Shown: piece after piece, positions 9,961-20,200 of the stretch
Position numbering within the stretch: position 1 is the stretch's first letter
How the letters are laid out: every line of letters starts with the position of its first letter
Source of the DNA: Vibrio galatheae
Lineage (GTDB): Bacteria > Pseudomonadota > Gammaproteobacteria > Enterobacterales > Vibrionaceae
Direction of reading: 5' to 3'
Length of the DNA stretch: 64,000 bases
NCBI RefSeq assembly: GCF_000967545.1
Contig: NZ_JXXV01000027.1
Coordinates: 1 to 64,000 of the forward strand
Translations under genes and position numbers: made by a program
Notes under the pieces: generated by a model
The model's database searches: none
Seen by the model: only the letters and a program-made list of their open reading frames with translations
What the model was told of the DNA's origin: nothing

Positions 9961-10065
9961 ATGAAGTATTTCAATGAGAATAAACTGAAAAAGCACCTGT
10001 CAATTGCTCTAGTGTTACTGGTTTACCTAGGTGTACTCAGCTATCTTTCTAGCTATCTGTCCTAA
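9961..10065 (+). CDS. Predicted 34-residue single-span membrane protein
   Basis: A complete ATG-to-TAA frame encodes 34 residues: a polar, basic head (MKYFNENKLKKHLS) and a hydrophobic helix (IALVLLVYLGVLSYLSSYLS). GAGGGG is centred about six bases before the ATG, which is a very good ribosome site. The gap between the neighbouring leftward genes would otherwise be about 300 bases of empty DNA. Positive charges before the helix predict the N-terminus in the cytoplasm. I do not recognise a family. Its size, ribosome site and upstream dyads argue for a real small protein, but there is no direct proof of translation. Confidence 0.55.
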   Translation: MKYFNENKLKKHLSIALVLLVYLGVLSYLSSYLS

Positions 10066-10102
10066 TTTAGGCAATTAACAGGCCGCTTATATTTTTTAAC
10101 AA

Positions 10103-10600
10103 TTACATGTCATCGTACTCGGCGATCTCTGTCCCTTGTATGACATATCCTGTTTCTGCCAACTCATGGCTCATGCTCTCGGTCTTTAAGGTACCAATCA
10201 CATAGACTACATCCCAAAGCTCCTGCACTGGTGCGCCTTTCGGAAATTTGACATAGATGATTTGATTCGGCGGCGGTGGTGGCACATGGATACAGGCGCC
10301 GAAATAGGGAACTAGGAGAAACTCAGTCACGATATTAGCGTCCCCTTCTAGCGGAATGACAAATCCAGGGATCTTAACTTTACTGCCATTTAGCTCCTGT
10401 CTTACGCTGCCGATCTTAGATTGTTCCATCGTGTTACCAGAGTGATCAATGGCGGGCATGCCAGTTGAGTCAAACTGATTGCGTTCGCTTTCCGGTATCA
10501 AATCTATCCACTCTAAGGTGAGTGTATCGTCTGCTTTTACGCTATAACTCGCCAAGCCTAACGTCATTACAGCGATTAAGATCGTTACTATTTTTTTCAT
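10103..10600 (-). CDS. DUF3299 periplasmic protein of the zinc-type operon
   Basis: 165-residue protein with a signal peptide (residues 1-23, cleavage near SVKA), hence periplasmic. It matches DUF3299: the core has the pattern FLLVPYFGACIHVPPPPPNQ (about residues 95-114), in which a conserved Cys-x-His next to a proline run could bind metal. No lipobox is present. It is the last gene of a five-gene leftward operon, three bases after the permease stop. Homologues commonly travel with MacB-type ABC transporters and His-rich DUF2796 proteins, so a role in periplasmic metal handling is inferred. The biochemical function is not known. Confidence 0.8.
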   Translation of the reverse strand: MKKIVTILIAVMTLGLASYSVKADDTLTLEWIDLIPESERNQFDSTGMPAIDHSGNTMEQSKIGSVRQELNGSKVKIPGFVIPLEGDANIVTEFLLVPYFGACIHVPPPPPNQIIYVKFPKGAPVQELWDVVYVIGTLKTESMSHELAETGYVIQGTEIAEYDDM

Positions 10601-10603
10601 AAT

Positions 10604-11863
10604 TTAAACTCTAATTGTCATACCGTCGCTGAGCGATTGTCGATAAGCTCTAAATGCGGGAATCAGACCGATAATAGTACCTGCCAGCTGCACCGCCGCC
10701 AACAGTGTCCATTCATATTGAGATAATGCGCTCATCTGCAAGTTGATACCATAGCTTTGCTGGATTATTGGTCCAGCAACGGTAAGTAGGGTATAAAGAC
10801 CGAGAGTGCCCACTAGTAAGCCAACAAAGGTCAGTGCACTCGCTTCTAAAATCAATAGTCTAAATACATGCCTTGGCCTTGCTCCCATTGCGCGAAGAAT
10901 CGCCATTTCTCGTCGACGCTCTTGCAAACTGGTCAAGAGGCTCGACAGCATACCTAACAAGCCAGCAAAAACGACAAACACCGAGACTGCCATCAAGGCT
11001 TGCTCGGCGACAGACATCATGCCCCAAAGTTCATGTAAGGCGACGCCGGGCAATATGGCGCTCAACGGCTCTTGTGGGTAGTTATTGATTTGGCGTTGGA
11101 GAGCAAAGGTTTGGATCTTCGATTTTAGTCCAAGCAACATTGCTGTGATTTGCTTAGGCTGAAAGTTCATTGCTTGTAGTTGCTCGGCTGAAGGGTTGTT
11201 GCCCAGATTGGCCCCCGACTCCCAGCCAACATGAATTGCTTCAATCGCTTCTAGTGAGACGTGCACCGTTTTGTCAACCGGTGTGCCTGTTGGTGCAAGA
11301 ATACCAACCACTTTAAACGGTGTATTATCATGACGACTAAACCCAACATCACTAATGCCATGAGCAATCACCATTTCACTGCCAATAGTGTAATTGAGTG
11401 ATCGTGCGACATCAGCACCAATAACGGCTTCAAATAAGCGATCAAAGGGTTTACCTTGCTGAAATGCGAGCGGTTGCTTGCGGCCATAACGATAGTGTTC
11501 AAAGTAACTATGATTGGTTCCCATCACACGAAACCCTTTGTGGGAATCGCCAAGCGAGATAGGAATTGCCCACTCTACAGCGCGATGTTGGCTAAATTCC
11601 TGATAGCTTCGCCAATCGATGTTATTGGTCGCATTACCGATACGAAATACAGAATAGAGCAATAAGTTTACTTGACCAGAGCGTCCACCAACAATCAAAT
11701 CAGTACCTGAGATTGTATTGGCGAAGCTCTCTTTGGCTTGGGTTCTGATACGTTCCACGCCAAGCAGTAAAATAACGGAAATGGCTACGGTTAAAATAGT
11801 AAGCAGGGCTGTAACTTTTCGATTACGGACGCTTTTCCACGCCAAAGTTAGTGTCGGTGTCAT
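10604..11863 (-). CDS. MacB/FtsX-type ABC transporter permease
   Basis: 419-residue inner-membrane protein. One transmembrane helix at residues about 17-36 is followed by a large periplasmic MacB-type domain (about 40-270). Three further helices (about 290-310, 340-365, 385-405) form the FtsX domain with the cytoplasmic signature LQERRREMAILRAMGARPRH. This four-helix plan is that of type VII ABC systems (MacB, LolCE), which transmit mechanical force and are not classical importers. The ATG overlaps the TGA of the ATPase gene by four bases, so the two products form one transporter. Context with ZrgA suggests a zinc-related role. Confidence 0.9.
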   Translation of the reverse strand: MTPTLTLAWKSVRNRKVTALLTILTVAISVILLLGVERIRTQAKESFANTISGTDLIVGGRSGQVNLLLYSVFRIGNATNNIDWRSYQEFSQHRAVEWAIPISLGDSHKGFRVMGTNHSYFEHYRYGRKQPLAFQQGKPFDRLFEAVIGADVARSLNYTIGSEMVIAHGISDVGFSRHDNTPFKVVGILAPTGTPVDKTVHVSLEAIEAIHVGWESGANLGNNPSAEQLQAMNFQPKQITAMLLGLKSKIQTFALQRQINNYPQEPLSAILPGVALHELWGMMSVAEQALMAVSVFVVFAGLLGMLSSLLTSLQERRREMAILRAMGARPRHVFRLLILEASALTFVGLLVGTLGLYTLLTVAGPIIQQSYGINLQMSALSQYEWTLLAAVQLAGTIIGLIPAFRAYRQSLSDGMTIRV

Positions 11864-12567
11864 TGCTTCGCTCCTGCTTGATTCAATTGCTCTAAATTGA
11901 TCGTTCTATCGAACAACGCTTCTAAAGTCGGATCGTGGCTGACAAACAGTAGGGTCGACCCCGCTTGATTGACTTGATCAAGCAGCAGTTCAATAAAGGC
12001 AGTACGATTGTCGTAATCCAGTGAAGAGGTTGGTTCATCGGCGATAACCACTTTGGGTTTGCCCATTAGTGCGCGAGCGGCAGCGACACGTTGCTGTTGA
12101 CCAATACTTAATTCAGCGACAGGTTTATCGAGCAAATCAACAGGCAAATGTAACCTTTCCAAGAGCTGTTTGGCATACGAGGCCAAATCCCCAGAGACTT
12201 GCTGGCGGCGTAAATTTGAAAATTGGCAAGGCAACATGACATTTTCAACCACGCTTAAATAGGGCAATAAATTAAATTGCTGAAAGATATAGCCAATATT
12301 ACTAGCGCGGAACTTGTCCCGTTTACTCCCCGACATCTCGGTCAAATTGTTGCCCAGAACCTTAACAGAACCTGAGGACGCCGTGTTAATGCCAGTGAGT
12401 AGCCCGAGTAGGGTAGATTTTCCACAGCCGCTAGGACCTTTGATAAAGAGATGCTCACCAGATTGAATAGTGAGGGACGGAATGTCGAGTGTCGCAGTGG
12501 TATTGCCCGGCCAAGTAAACACCACTTGATCGAGTTCCACTACGGAGTGAGGAGAAGGTTTATCCAT
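11860..12567 (-). CDS. ABC transporter ATP-binding protein (MacB/LolD type)
   Basis: 235-residue ATPase energising the adjacent permease. Walker A GPSGCGKST, the Q-loop in IFQQFNLLPYLSV, signature LSIGQQQRVAAARAL, Walker B VVIADEP and the switch histidine in LLFVSHDP are all intact. It resembles LolD/MacB-class ATPases. The ATG at 12567 is chosen over an in-frame ATG at 12609 because TGGAAAA precedes it and the extra 14 residues do not fit the family. It overlaps the permease gene by four bases and follows zrgA by 55 bases. The substrate cannot be told from the ATPase itself. Confidence 0.92.
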   Translation of the reverse strand: MDKPSPHSVVELDQVVFTWPGNTTATLDIPSLTIQSGEHLFIKGPSGCGKSTLLGLLTGINTASSGSVKVLGNNLTEMSGSKRDKFRASNIGYIFQQFNLLPYLSVVENVMLPCQFSNLRRQQVSGDLASYAKQLLERLHLPVDLLDKPVAELSIGQQQRVAAARALMGKPKVVIADEPTSSLDYDNRTAFIELLLDQVNQAGSTLLFVSHDPTLEALFDRTINLEQLNQAGAKQ

Positions 12568-12622
12568 TATTTTTCCAGTGTTGCGAGTAAAGCGGTTTGG
12601 AATAGCCAAACCGCTTTAGACG

Positions 12623-13321
<699 letters not shown>

Positions 13322-13402
13322 ATTAAATCCTGATATTTTCATTGAGTAATGCAAGGTATCCAGCAGATATGGATACTATTATTGGGTGTATAATTGATGA
13401 AA

Positions 13403-13705
13403 TCAGGATAGTGGCGGCGAGCGAGGAAGGTAGGCGAAGCTCACCACTTCACTGTAGTGATAGTCCGCAAGTGCATAGAACTGGTCGTTGGGCTCAGGAA
13501 GCCTGACAACTGGTAACGCTGGAGTGAGTCCATGCGCGCCACTCGCAAAAAGCTGACAGTGGTGATCGCTATGATGATTGAATGAAAGGTCGTACTGATG
13601 GTCTATAAACGCGAAATTTAGCCACAGCACAAGAGCAATTGCGAACAAGGCAAGCGCAGTCTGGTGGTATGGTGTTAGGCGAGTTTGAGGCACAGTAACA
13701 AGCAT
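13403..13705 (-). CDS. DUF2607-like small membrane protein, first gene of the zinc-type operon
   Basis: 100-residue protein with one hydrophobic segment (about residues 15-32) followed by a His-rich stretch, DHQYDLSFNHHSDHHCQLFA, and a Cys/His pair. I assign it to DUF2607, a Vibrio-restricted family, from memory. The layout (one membrane anchor, then a periplasmic His/Cys region) suggests metal binding. It lies first in the operon DUF2607-zrgA-ATPase-permease-DUF3299, 48 bases before the first in-frame ATG of zrgA. No Shine-Dalgarno sequence precedes the ATG, and the Zur-like palindrome ends only nine bases upstream. The start is therefore uncertain, although no better one is in frame. Confidence 0.65.
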   Translation of the reverse strand: MLVTVPQTRLTPYHQTALALFAIALVLWLNFAFIDHQYDLSFNHHSDHHCQLFASGAHGLTPALPVVRLPEPNDQFYALADYHYSEVVSFAYLPRSPPLS

Positions 13706-13714
13706 TCAATAAAA

Positions 13715-13743
13715 ATGGAGTTGTTATAATATAACAACTCCAT
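13715..13743 (-). promoter_or_regulatory. Zur-type operator palindrome that also resembles a terminator
   Basis: Perfect 14-bp arms ATGGAGTTGTTATA and TATAACAACTCCAT flank one central base. The core TGTTATAATATAACA is identical to the known gammaproteobacterial Zur consensus core. It lies directly before the operon carrying zrgA, where zinc control is expected. On the minus strand the same hairpin is followed by TTTTATT, so it can also act as the terminator of ytfJ, which ends 22 bases upstream. Confidence 0.7.
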
Positions 13744-13764
13744 CTCAAAGAAGAAACTAAAGGA

Positions 13765-14316
13765 TTAGAGGTTTTCTGTTACTAACGTCAGCACCTGCTG
13801 AATTTCACTTTCATCCAGAGAACCTTCCTTAACAAATAGTACTTTGCCTTGTTTGTCTTGGACAATAATCGCAGAGGACTCTTCAGCGAGCTGCCAAGCG
13901 TCTGCGACGGCACCGTCTTTATCTAATACCATCGAAGACCATGGGAACTCAATCTTGCTATCGATAGCCGATGATTTTACAAATGAGCCAGTTCCCCAAA
14001 TTGCATCGTCTTGGTTGATTATCGATGTCGTTTGGTAACTTTGCTCGGGAAATTTGGCTGCCGTGATGGCTGCCATCAGTGGGGCATTCATCGCTTTTGA
14101 GCTGCTACGTCCGGCGATGGCTTGAATCACTCGTACTTTGCCAAGCAAGTTTTGTGTCGACCAAGCTTGGAAGGTGGCGTCCTCTCCGTTGAGAACAATT
14201 TCACCATGTTTGCTTACCATCGCGTCGGGTACGGTTTGACCTACAGAGATGTTGTGAGCAAAAGCAGCAATGGGAGAGCATGCGATTGCTAGGGCGAGAA
14301 GGGTTTTATTTTTCAT
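13765..14316 (-). CDS. ytfJ: YtfJ family periplasmic protein
   Basis: 183-residue protein with a signal peptide (residues 1-20, cleavage after AAFA). The mature part has a thioredoxin-like layout, with GKVRVIQAIAGRSSSKAMN where redox proteins carry their active site. No C-x-x-C motif is present, and in fact the mature protein lacks cysteine, so it cannot be a classical disulfide exchanger. E. coli YtfJ is a periplasmic protein of unknown function. It is divergent from ytfK. In both E. coli and here ytfJ, ytfK, msrA, tamA, tamB and ytfP are neighbours, which supports the name. Confidence 0.88.
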   Translation of the reverse strand: MKNKTLLALAIACSPIAAFAHNISVGQTVPDAMVSKHGEIVLNGEDATFQAWSTQNLLGKVRVIQAIAGRSSSKAMNAPLMAAITAAKFPEQSYQTTSIINQDDAIWGTGSFVKSSAIDSKIEFPWSSMVLDKDGAVADAWQLAEESSAIIVQDKQGKVLFVKEGSLDESEIQQVLTLVTENL

Positions 14317-14423
14317 TATGTTATTTCCTTTTAAAAGTGCGGAAAAAGTATATACCCAAATTTATAGCGCGGTAAAAAAAACTCATCAAGCACACTGGTC
14401 TGACATCACGTTGTTAACAAAAT

Positions 14424-14453
14424 GCTACACATTAAATACGCATCCGGTATAAT
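14424..14453 (+). promoter_or_regulatory. Candidate promoter of ytfK
   Basis: A perfect TATAAT (14448-14453) lies 71 bases before the ytfK ATG. The -35 region around 14424-14430 (GCTACAC) is a weak match. Only the -10 element is persuasive. Confidence 0.4.
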
Positions 14454-14524
14454 ACATGTCAGCCCTAAGGATTGGAGCTAAGCAATCGGTTCGAATTGCA
14501 TCACATAAGGATATTGGAGTTGTT

Positions 14525-14725
14525 ATGCTGCGTGAATTCACTATTTATCGCCCTCAACAAATTGCACGATTTGTTAAAACTTTGTTTAAAGGGCAATTTG
14601 TAATATCAGGAGTGGGTAAGTTCACTTTTGATAATGGCAAAGTTTTGCTACCGGACGTAAAAGATCCTCAGAAGCTATCGACTTACAAAGAGATCAATCA
14701 GGCGATTGCGCTGCTGTCGGTCTAA
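14525..14725 (+). CDS. ytfK: DUF1107 / YtfK family protein
   Basis: 66-residue cytoplasmic protein. The pattern IYRPQQIARFVKTLFKGQF, then VGKFTFDNGKVLLPDVKD, matches E. coli YtfK (DUF1107). That protein promotes (p)ppGpp accumulation through SpoT under phosphate and fatty-acid starvation; whether this holds in Vibrio is inference. The ATG at 14525 is chosen because GGAG lies eight bases before it and the family begins here. An in-frame ATG at 14456 would add 23 unrelated residues. It is divergent from ytfJ, convergent with msrA, and followed by a shared terminator. Confidence 0.88.
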   Translation: MLREFTIYRPQQIARFVKTLFKGQFVISGVGKFTFDNGKVLLPDVKDPQKLSTYKEINQAIALLSV

Positions 14726-14748
14726 TCAAGTTATCACTACCCATTAAT

Positions 14749-14777
14749 GTAAAAGTCGCCCAAGTAGGCGACTTTTT
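14749..14777. terminator. Bidirectional terminator between ytfK and msrA
   Basis: Perfect 10-bp stem AAAAGTCGCC/GGCGACTTTT with a 6-base loop (14751-14776). It has T-rich flanks on both strands, so it serves the convergent ytfK and msrA genes. Confidence 0.9.
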
Positions 14778-14788
14778 CGTTGCAGCAC

Positions 14789-15415
14789 TTATTGGGGCGG
14801 GAAGCACACTCCAGTACCACCCAGACCACAATAGCCTTCGGGGTTCTTAGCCAGATATTGCTGATGGTAATCTTCGGCGTAATAGTATCGGCCTGCGGGT
14901 AGGATTTCAGTTGTGATCGCGCCTTTCTCGGTACCAAGTAGCGCTTGATAGCTATTTTTTGATTTGAGTGCCGTTTGGTATTGTTCATCACTGTAGACGT
15001 ATATTGCTGAGCGATATTGGGTACCTCGATCGTTGCCTTGCTGCATGCCTTGAGTCGGATCGTGTCTTTCCCAGAAGGCTTGCAGTAGTTGCGTGAGACT
15101 GATTACCTTAGGATCGAAGACGACACGAACCGCTTCGGTGTGACCAGTTTGTCCGGTGCAGACTTCTTCGTAAGTTGGGTTCGGGGTAAAGCCTCCCGCG
15201 TAACCAACAGAGGTACTGACGACGCCTTCAAGTTGCCAAAAAAGACGTTCAGCTCCCCAAAAACAACCCATTCCGAGCAAAATTTTCTCGCAACCTTCTT
15301 CAGGTTCCGCAGTCAAACTGGAGTGGTTAACGAAATGAGTGTCCTCAAGAGGAAACGGTGTCTCACGACCAGGGAGTGCTTGCTGGGCTGTGATCATGGT
15401 TTGTTTGTCGAGCAT
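14789..15415 (-). CDS. msrA: Peptide methionine sulfoxide reductase MsrA
   Basis: Repairs oxidised methionine (S-sulfoxide) in proteins and free amino acid, with thioredoxin as reductant. It has 208 residues. The catalytic cysteine is C51 in [10 protein letters not shown], and the resolving cysteines are C196 and C204 in the C-terminal [14 protein letters not shown], the same arrangement as in E. coli MsrA. The substrate-site block [16 protein letters not shown] is intact. It is monocistronic and divergent from tamA, as in enteric bacteria. No MsrB domain is fused. Confidence 0.97.
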   Translation of the reverse strand: MLDKQTMITAQQALPGRETPFPLEDTHFVNHSSLTAEPEEGCEKILLGMGCFWGAERLFWQLEGVVSTSVGYAGGFTPNPTYEEVCTGQTGHTEAVRVVFDPKVISLTQLLQAFWERHDPTQGMQQGNDRGTQYRSAIYVYSDEQYQTALKSKNSYQALLGTEKGAITTEILPAGRYYYAEDYHQQYLAKNPEGYCGLGGTGVCFPPQ

Positions 15416-15530
15416 CGTGATTTCCTTGCTAGCGTTTTTTATATAGACCGCCTAATTCCCTGTTTTTATACAGACTTATTATTTAACTGGCGGTATTATT
15501 CTCTTATATGATGTAGACAGATAATTAAGC

Positions 15531-17246
15531 ATGATCCGCAGGCCTTTACCAGTTCTAATCTCGCTTCTTTTGTACTCTTCGCCGCTATTGGCGCAAGAAG
15601 TCGATCTTAAAATTCAAGGGATTGATGGGGCACTGTTGGATAATGTTAAGGCGTATCTATCTGCGATACCTGAGAAAGATTACGAAGTAAGTTTACGTTT
15701 TAAGGGGCGTCTTGAGAATAACTTTAACGATGCCTTGAACGCACTTGGTTACTATCACCCTAAGTATGACTTTGTGGTATCGGACGATGAGAAACAGGTG
15801 ACTGTCAATATTGATCCTGGCCCCGTCGTCATCATCAAGTTGCTAGATATACAGATCAGCGGTGAAGCGAGCCAAGATCCCGAGTTTAAAGCGTTAGTCG
15901 ACAAGAGTGGCTTGGTCGAGGGCACTGCGCTCAATCACAGCCAGTATGACTCGTTAAAAAGTGCTATCCGTAATCTTGCTCTGCAGCGAGGCTATTTTGA
16001 GGGCGACTATCAACAGAGTCGTCTCGAGGTCGCACCACAGCTCAACCAAGCCTTTATTCGCCTTCATTTTGATAGTGGTATTCGCTACCATTTTGGTGAG
16101 AACACTATCTCAGGTAGTCAGATCACAGAAGAAAAAGTCTCCTCGCTATCACCTTATCAGCAAGGGGAGCCTTATCAAGTCACGCTAGTTGGGGAGTACA
16201 ACCAAAATCTTTCCAATACAGACTGGTTCTCATCGGTATTTGTTGAGCCAGATCTCAGTGTGTTAGGTGAAGAGCGTGAGCTACCAATGAAGGTCTCTTT
16301 AGCGCCGCAAGCTAGGAATAAAATAGAGACAGGTGCCGGGTACTCGACAGACTTAGGTGTCAAAGGTTCGCTTAAGTGGAAGAAGCCTTGGGTAAACAGT
16401 CGTGGACACAGTTTTGACAGCAGCTTTTCACTCTCGGCACCTGAACAGACAATCACAGCGGGCTATCGTATTCCGCTCGAGGATGCCTTGAATGAATACT
16501 ATCGCATCCAATATGGAATGAAGAAACAAGATAGCCGCGATACAAAAAGCATTGAATCCAATTTGGCCGTTGAGAGACATTGGCTACTGGATAATGGCTG
16601 GCACCGTACTGTCTATGTTCGACACCTGTTAGAGAACTATACTCAAGGTTTACAAGATGATAACGCCCAGTTTGTATTACCCGGGATTACTTTCTCACGC
16701 AGTCGTATTCGGGGTGGCGCGATGCCCACTTGGGGAGATAGGCAAAGCCTGACTTTGGAATACGGCGATCCCAATGTACTTTCCGAAACAAGGGTTACGC
16801 GTGTCATTGGTGGGATGACTTGGATTCGTAGTTTAGGGACCAATCATCGCGGAATTTTTCGCATTGATGGCGCCGCGAACTTTGCAGATGAGTTCGACAA
16901 GCTTTCGCCGTCGCTGCGTTTTTTTGCTGGTGGTGATAATAACTTACGTGGCTACAGTTACGAGTCGATTTCTCCGCGAGATGAAAGTGGCGCGTTAACG
17001 GGTGCAAAATACATGGCAACGAGCTCACTGGAATATCAATATCGCGTCTATGGCGATTGGTGGGGGGCAATGTTCTACGATGTTGGCGATGCCTTTAATG
17101 AATCGCCAGATATTAAACGCGGTACTGGGGTCGGTGTGCGTTGGGCATCCCCTGTCGGGCCGGTTAGGCTGGATTTTGCTTGGGGGCTTGATGCCAATAA
17201 AGGCGACGAATTCAAGATACATTTCACTCTGGGACCTGAGCTATGA
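15531..17246 (+). CDS. tamA: Translocation and assembly module subunit TamA
   Basis: Outer-membrane protein of the Omp85/BamA family that, with TamB, helps insert certain outer-membrane proteins and is linked to phospholipid transport. It has 571 residues. A signal peptide (residues 1-21, cleavage after LLAQ or nearby) is followed by three POTRA domains to about residue 260 and then a 16-strand barrel. The barrel carries the Omp85 lock motif FFAGGDNNLRGYSYES. The last strand ends HFTLGPEL, not in the usual aromatic residue. The stop overlaps the tamB start (ATGA), so the two are coupled. Confidence 0.95.
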   Translation: MIRRPLPVLISLLLYSSPLLAQEVDLKIQGIDGALLDNVKAYLSAIPEKDYEVSLRFKGRLENNFNDALNALGYYHPKYDFVVSDDEKQVTVNIDPGPVVIIKLLDIQISGEASQDPEFKALVDKSGLVEGTALNHSQYDSLKSAIRNLALQRGYFEGDYQQSRLEVAPQLNQAFIRLHFDSGIRYHFGENTISGSQITEEKVSSLSPYQQGEPYQVTLVGEYNQNLSNTDWFSSVFVEPDLSVLGEERELPMKVSLAPQARNKIETGAGYSTDLGVKGSLKWKKPWVNSRGHSFDSSFSLSAPEQTITAGYRIPLEDALNEYYRIQYGMKKQDSRDTKSIESNLAVERHWLLDNGWHRTVYVRHLLENYTQGLQDDNAQFVLPGITFSRSRIRGGAMPTWGDRQSLTLEYGDPNVLSETRVTRVIGGMTWIRSLGTNHRGIFRIDGAANFADEFDKLSPSLRFFAGGDNNLRGYSYESISPRDESGALTGAKYMATSSLEYQYRVYGDWWGAMFYDVGDAFNESPDIKRGTGVGVRWASPVGPVRLDFAWGLDANKGDEFKIHFTLGPEL

Positions 17247-20200
17247 TACGTATTGTTATCAAATGGTCGAAATGGCTTTCCTACTCTTTTCTGCTGCTGT
17301 TGCTGAGCGTATTTATTGCCGTAGGTGTGTTGTTATTCACCCAGCCGGGTTTAAATCTCGCTTTGTGGGCCTCTGAAAAGTTTGTGCCTCAGCTTAAAGT
17401 GGAATCTGGGCAAGGTGCGATTTTTCCGCGCTTTACTCTTAACAATGTCGCCTATCAAGACGAAACATTGCAGTTAGATACCCAGCTCAAGTCGATAACC
17501 TTAGCGGTCAATGCAGCCTGTTTTACTGAGCCAAGCGTATGTGTGGATGAATTGGCAATCGATGGGGTATCGCTATCAATGCCGCAACTGCCAGAAAGCC
17601 CGGATGAGTCCGAGCCGACGGAGTCATCGAGTAGCGGTAAAGTTACTTCGCCTATCCCAATTGAGTTAAGTCGCTTAGCCTTAACGGATATCAATCTGGA
17701 TATATTGGGCCATCAGATCTCATGGGACTCATTTACCAGCGGCGCTTCATTGCAAGGCAACCGTCTACGTGTTAACAAAACGAGATTGGTGACACTTTGG
17801 GTTAAGTTGGCTGACAGTGCGTCCTCGCCTGCTGAACCAGAACCCGAGCAAACTCAGACAAATAAAGCAAAAGAGATAGTATTACCCGCTATTCAACTGC
17901 CGCTGCAAATTGAGCTGGTGCGCCTTGATATCAACGATTTCAAGCTTGAACAGGCAACGCCGATCATCGTCAATCATCTTGGTTTAGCGGCAAACGCCAA
18001 AGGTTACAAAGTTGATGTTAAAACGCTTGAACTCGATATGCCTCAAGTGGTTGCTCAGCTTCACACCGCCGTTGAGCTGAGAGGGGAATACCCACTTGCT
18101 CTGGCTCTCGATGCAACTGTTAAAGAAGAGATAGCTGCTGGACAGAAATTATCACTGCAAGCGCAAGGCAGTGTCGCCGATCTCGCCTTGTCGGCGCAGT
18201 TTTCGGGATTAGCGAAAGGGGACCTTGTCGCAAAGCTTGCTCCACTCAAGCCTGAACTGCCTTTTGATATTCAGCTGACTAAGGCTGATGTTCAGTGGCC
18301 ACTTATTGGCGAAGGCGATTACTCAGCAGCGATAGAAAGGTTCACAGCACAAGGTTCACTAGAGGGATATCGCCTTGACTTGATGGCTGACCTCAAGGGT
18401 AAGCAGTTGCCCGATGTTGCTTTGGCGGTTGAAGGTAAGGGGGATTTGTCTCAAATAGAGCTGAGCAAGGCTGATATTGCGACTCTTGGCGGTACGATTT
18501 CTGGCGACCTGATGGCTAACTGGCAATCTCCAATCAATTGGGCGGCGAATCTAACACTGCAACATATTCAACCCGGACTGCAATGGTCTGAGACTGAAGG
18601 TGATATTAGTGGCGCATTTTCCACCACTGGTCGTCTGACACAGCAAGGTGGCTGGCAAGTGGATGTCCCTCAGCTAAATATTGATGGTGTGCTACGCGGT
18701 TATCCGCTCAATATTGCGGGCAGCCTCACTGCTGCGGATGTCACGGGTAACAACGAATTAAGAGTCCAAACCCCACAATTAGTTTTGGCTCATGGCCCGA
18801 ACAGCATTAAGGCTCAAGGCGAGCTCAATAAAAAATGGCGCATGGATCTTGCGATTAACTTCCCTGATTTGATCAAAACAGTGCCAGAGTTAAAAGGGCG
18901 GGTTGTTGGTGATGTTTCTTTACGTGGTGATTTTCAACAGCCCCAAGTTGGGGTGAATCTTGTTGCCAACAGCATTGATTGGCGCAAGCAAGCCCAAGTG
19001 AAGCAGATCTCTTTGACTGGTGATGTCACACCATTGCCAGCGCCAGGCGGTACGCTTAGTGTTAAGGTCAATAAAGCCCAATACCAAGACTACCTAGTTG
19101 ACCGTGCCCAGTTGGACTTTTCAGGTTCGGAGCAGCAGCACCGACTGACTTTAGATGTTAACTCAAACATTGCCTCGACAAGTTTAGCGCTGAGTGGGGC
19201 ATTAACACAAAAACCTCAACTGCAATGGCAGGGCAAGCTTGAGCGAATGTTACTTTCTTCGCAGCAAGGTGAATGGCGTTTAAACAAGCCAACAGCGTTA
19301 GGTTTTGAGCAGGCGACACAGCAAATTTCGGTGGCTTCTCACTGTTGGTTGCAGGCAAATTCCTCTCTGTGTTTAGAAAAGAGCATCAAAGTAGGCAAAA
19401 GTGGCGAGGCCACGGTCACCTTGGATCAATTCGACTTTGAACAGATAAAGGCTTTTTTACCCAAGGAGACTCAACTTGTTGGTCAAGTCGGTGCTAAGGT
19501 TTGGGCCAAATGGGGTCAAGATATTGCGCCACATTTGACTGCTAATGTGGTGTTGCCAAAAGGCCAAGTCACGCAGCAACTTGAACAACCACTAAAGATT
19601 GGTTGGGAAGGGGTGACTGTCAATGCTGAGCTGGCTGACAATAAACTGCATGCTGACTGGCTACTTGATGTTACTGATAATGGGGATGTATCAGGAAATG
19701 CAACGATTCCCGATGTACTTAGCGAAGACAAGAAAATAGATGGTCGCTTGAAATTGTCCACGTTTAATCTCGACTTTCTAGCCCCTTTGTTTGGCGAGTT
19801 TAGCCGCCTTGAATCCAATATTAGCAGTGACCTTACAATTAATGGGCCAGTATTGCAGCCTAAAGTGAACGGCAGCTTTGTTGTCGATGACATTGTGGTT
19901 GAAGGTGAGATTTCACCAGTAGAGGTAGATTCTGGTCGTATCGCGATTAATTTTTCAGGTTACGAAGCGACGTTAGCATCTGTACTGCAAACTCCCGATG
20001 GCAAACTGGAGGTATCAGGTGATGCAGATTGGCACAACTTAAAAGATTGGAACGCTAAACTACGTGTATTTGCAGAGGAATTGCTGGTTAACATACCACC
20101 TATGGTGAAGCTAAAGGTTCAACCCGATATGACTATCGCTGCCTCGCCCAGCTTGGCGACGATTGATGGTACTATCGACTTGCCTTGGGGGCGTATCGTT

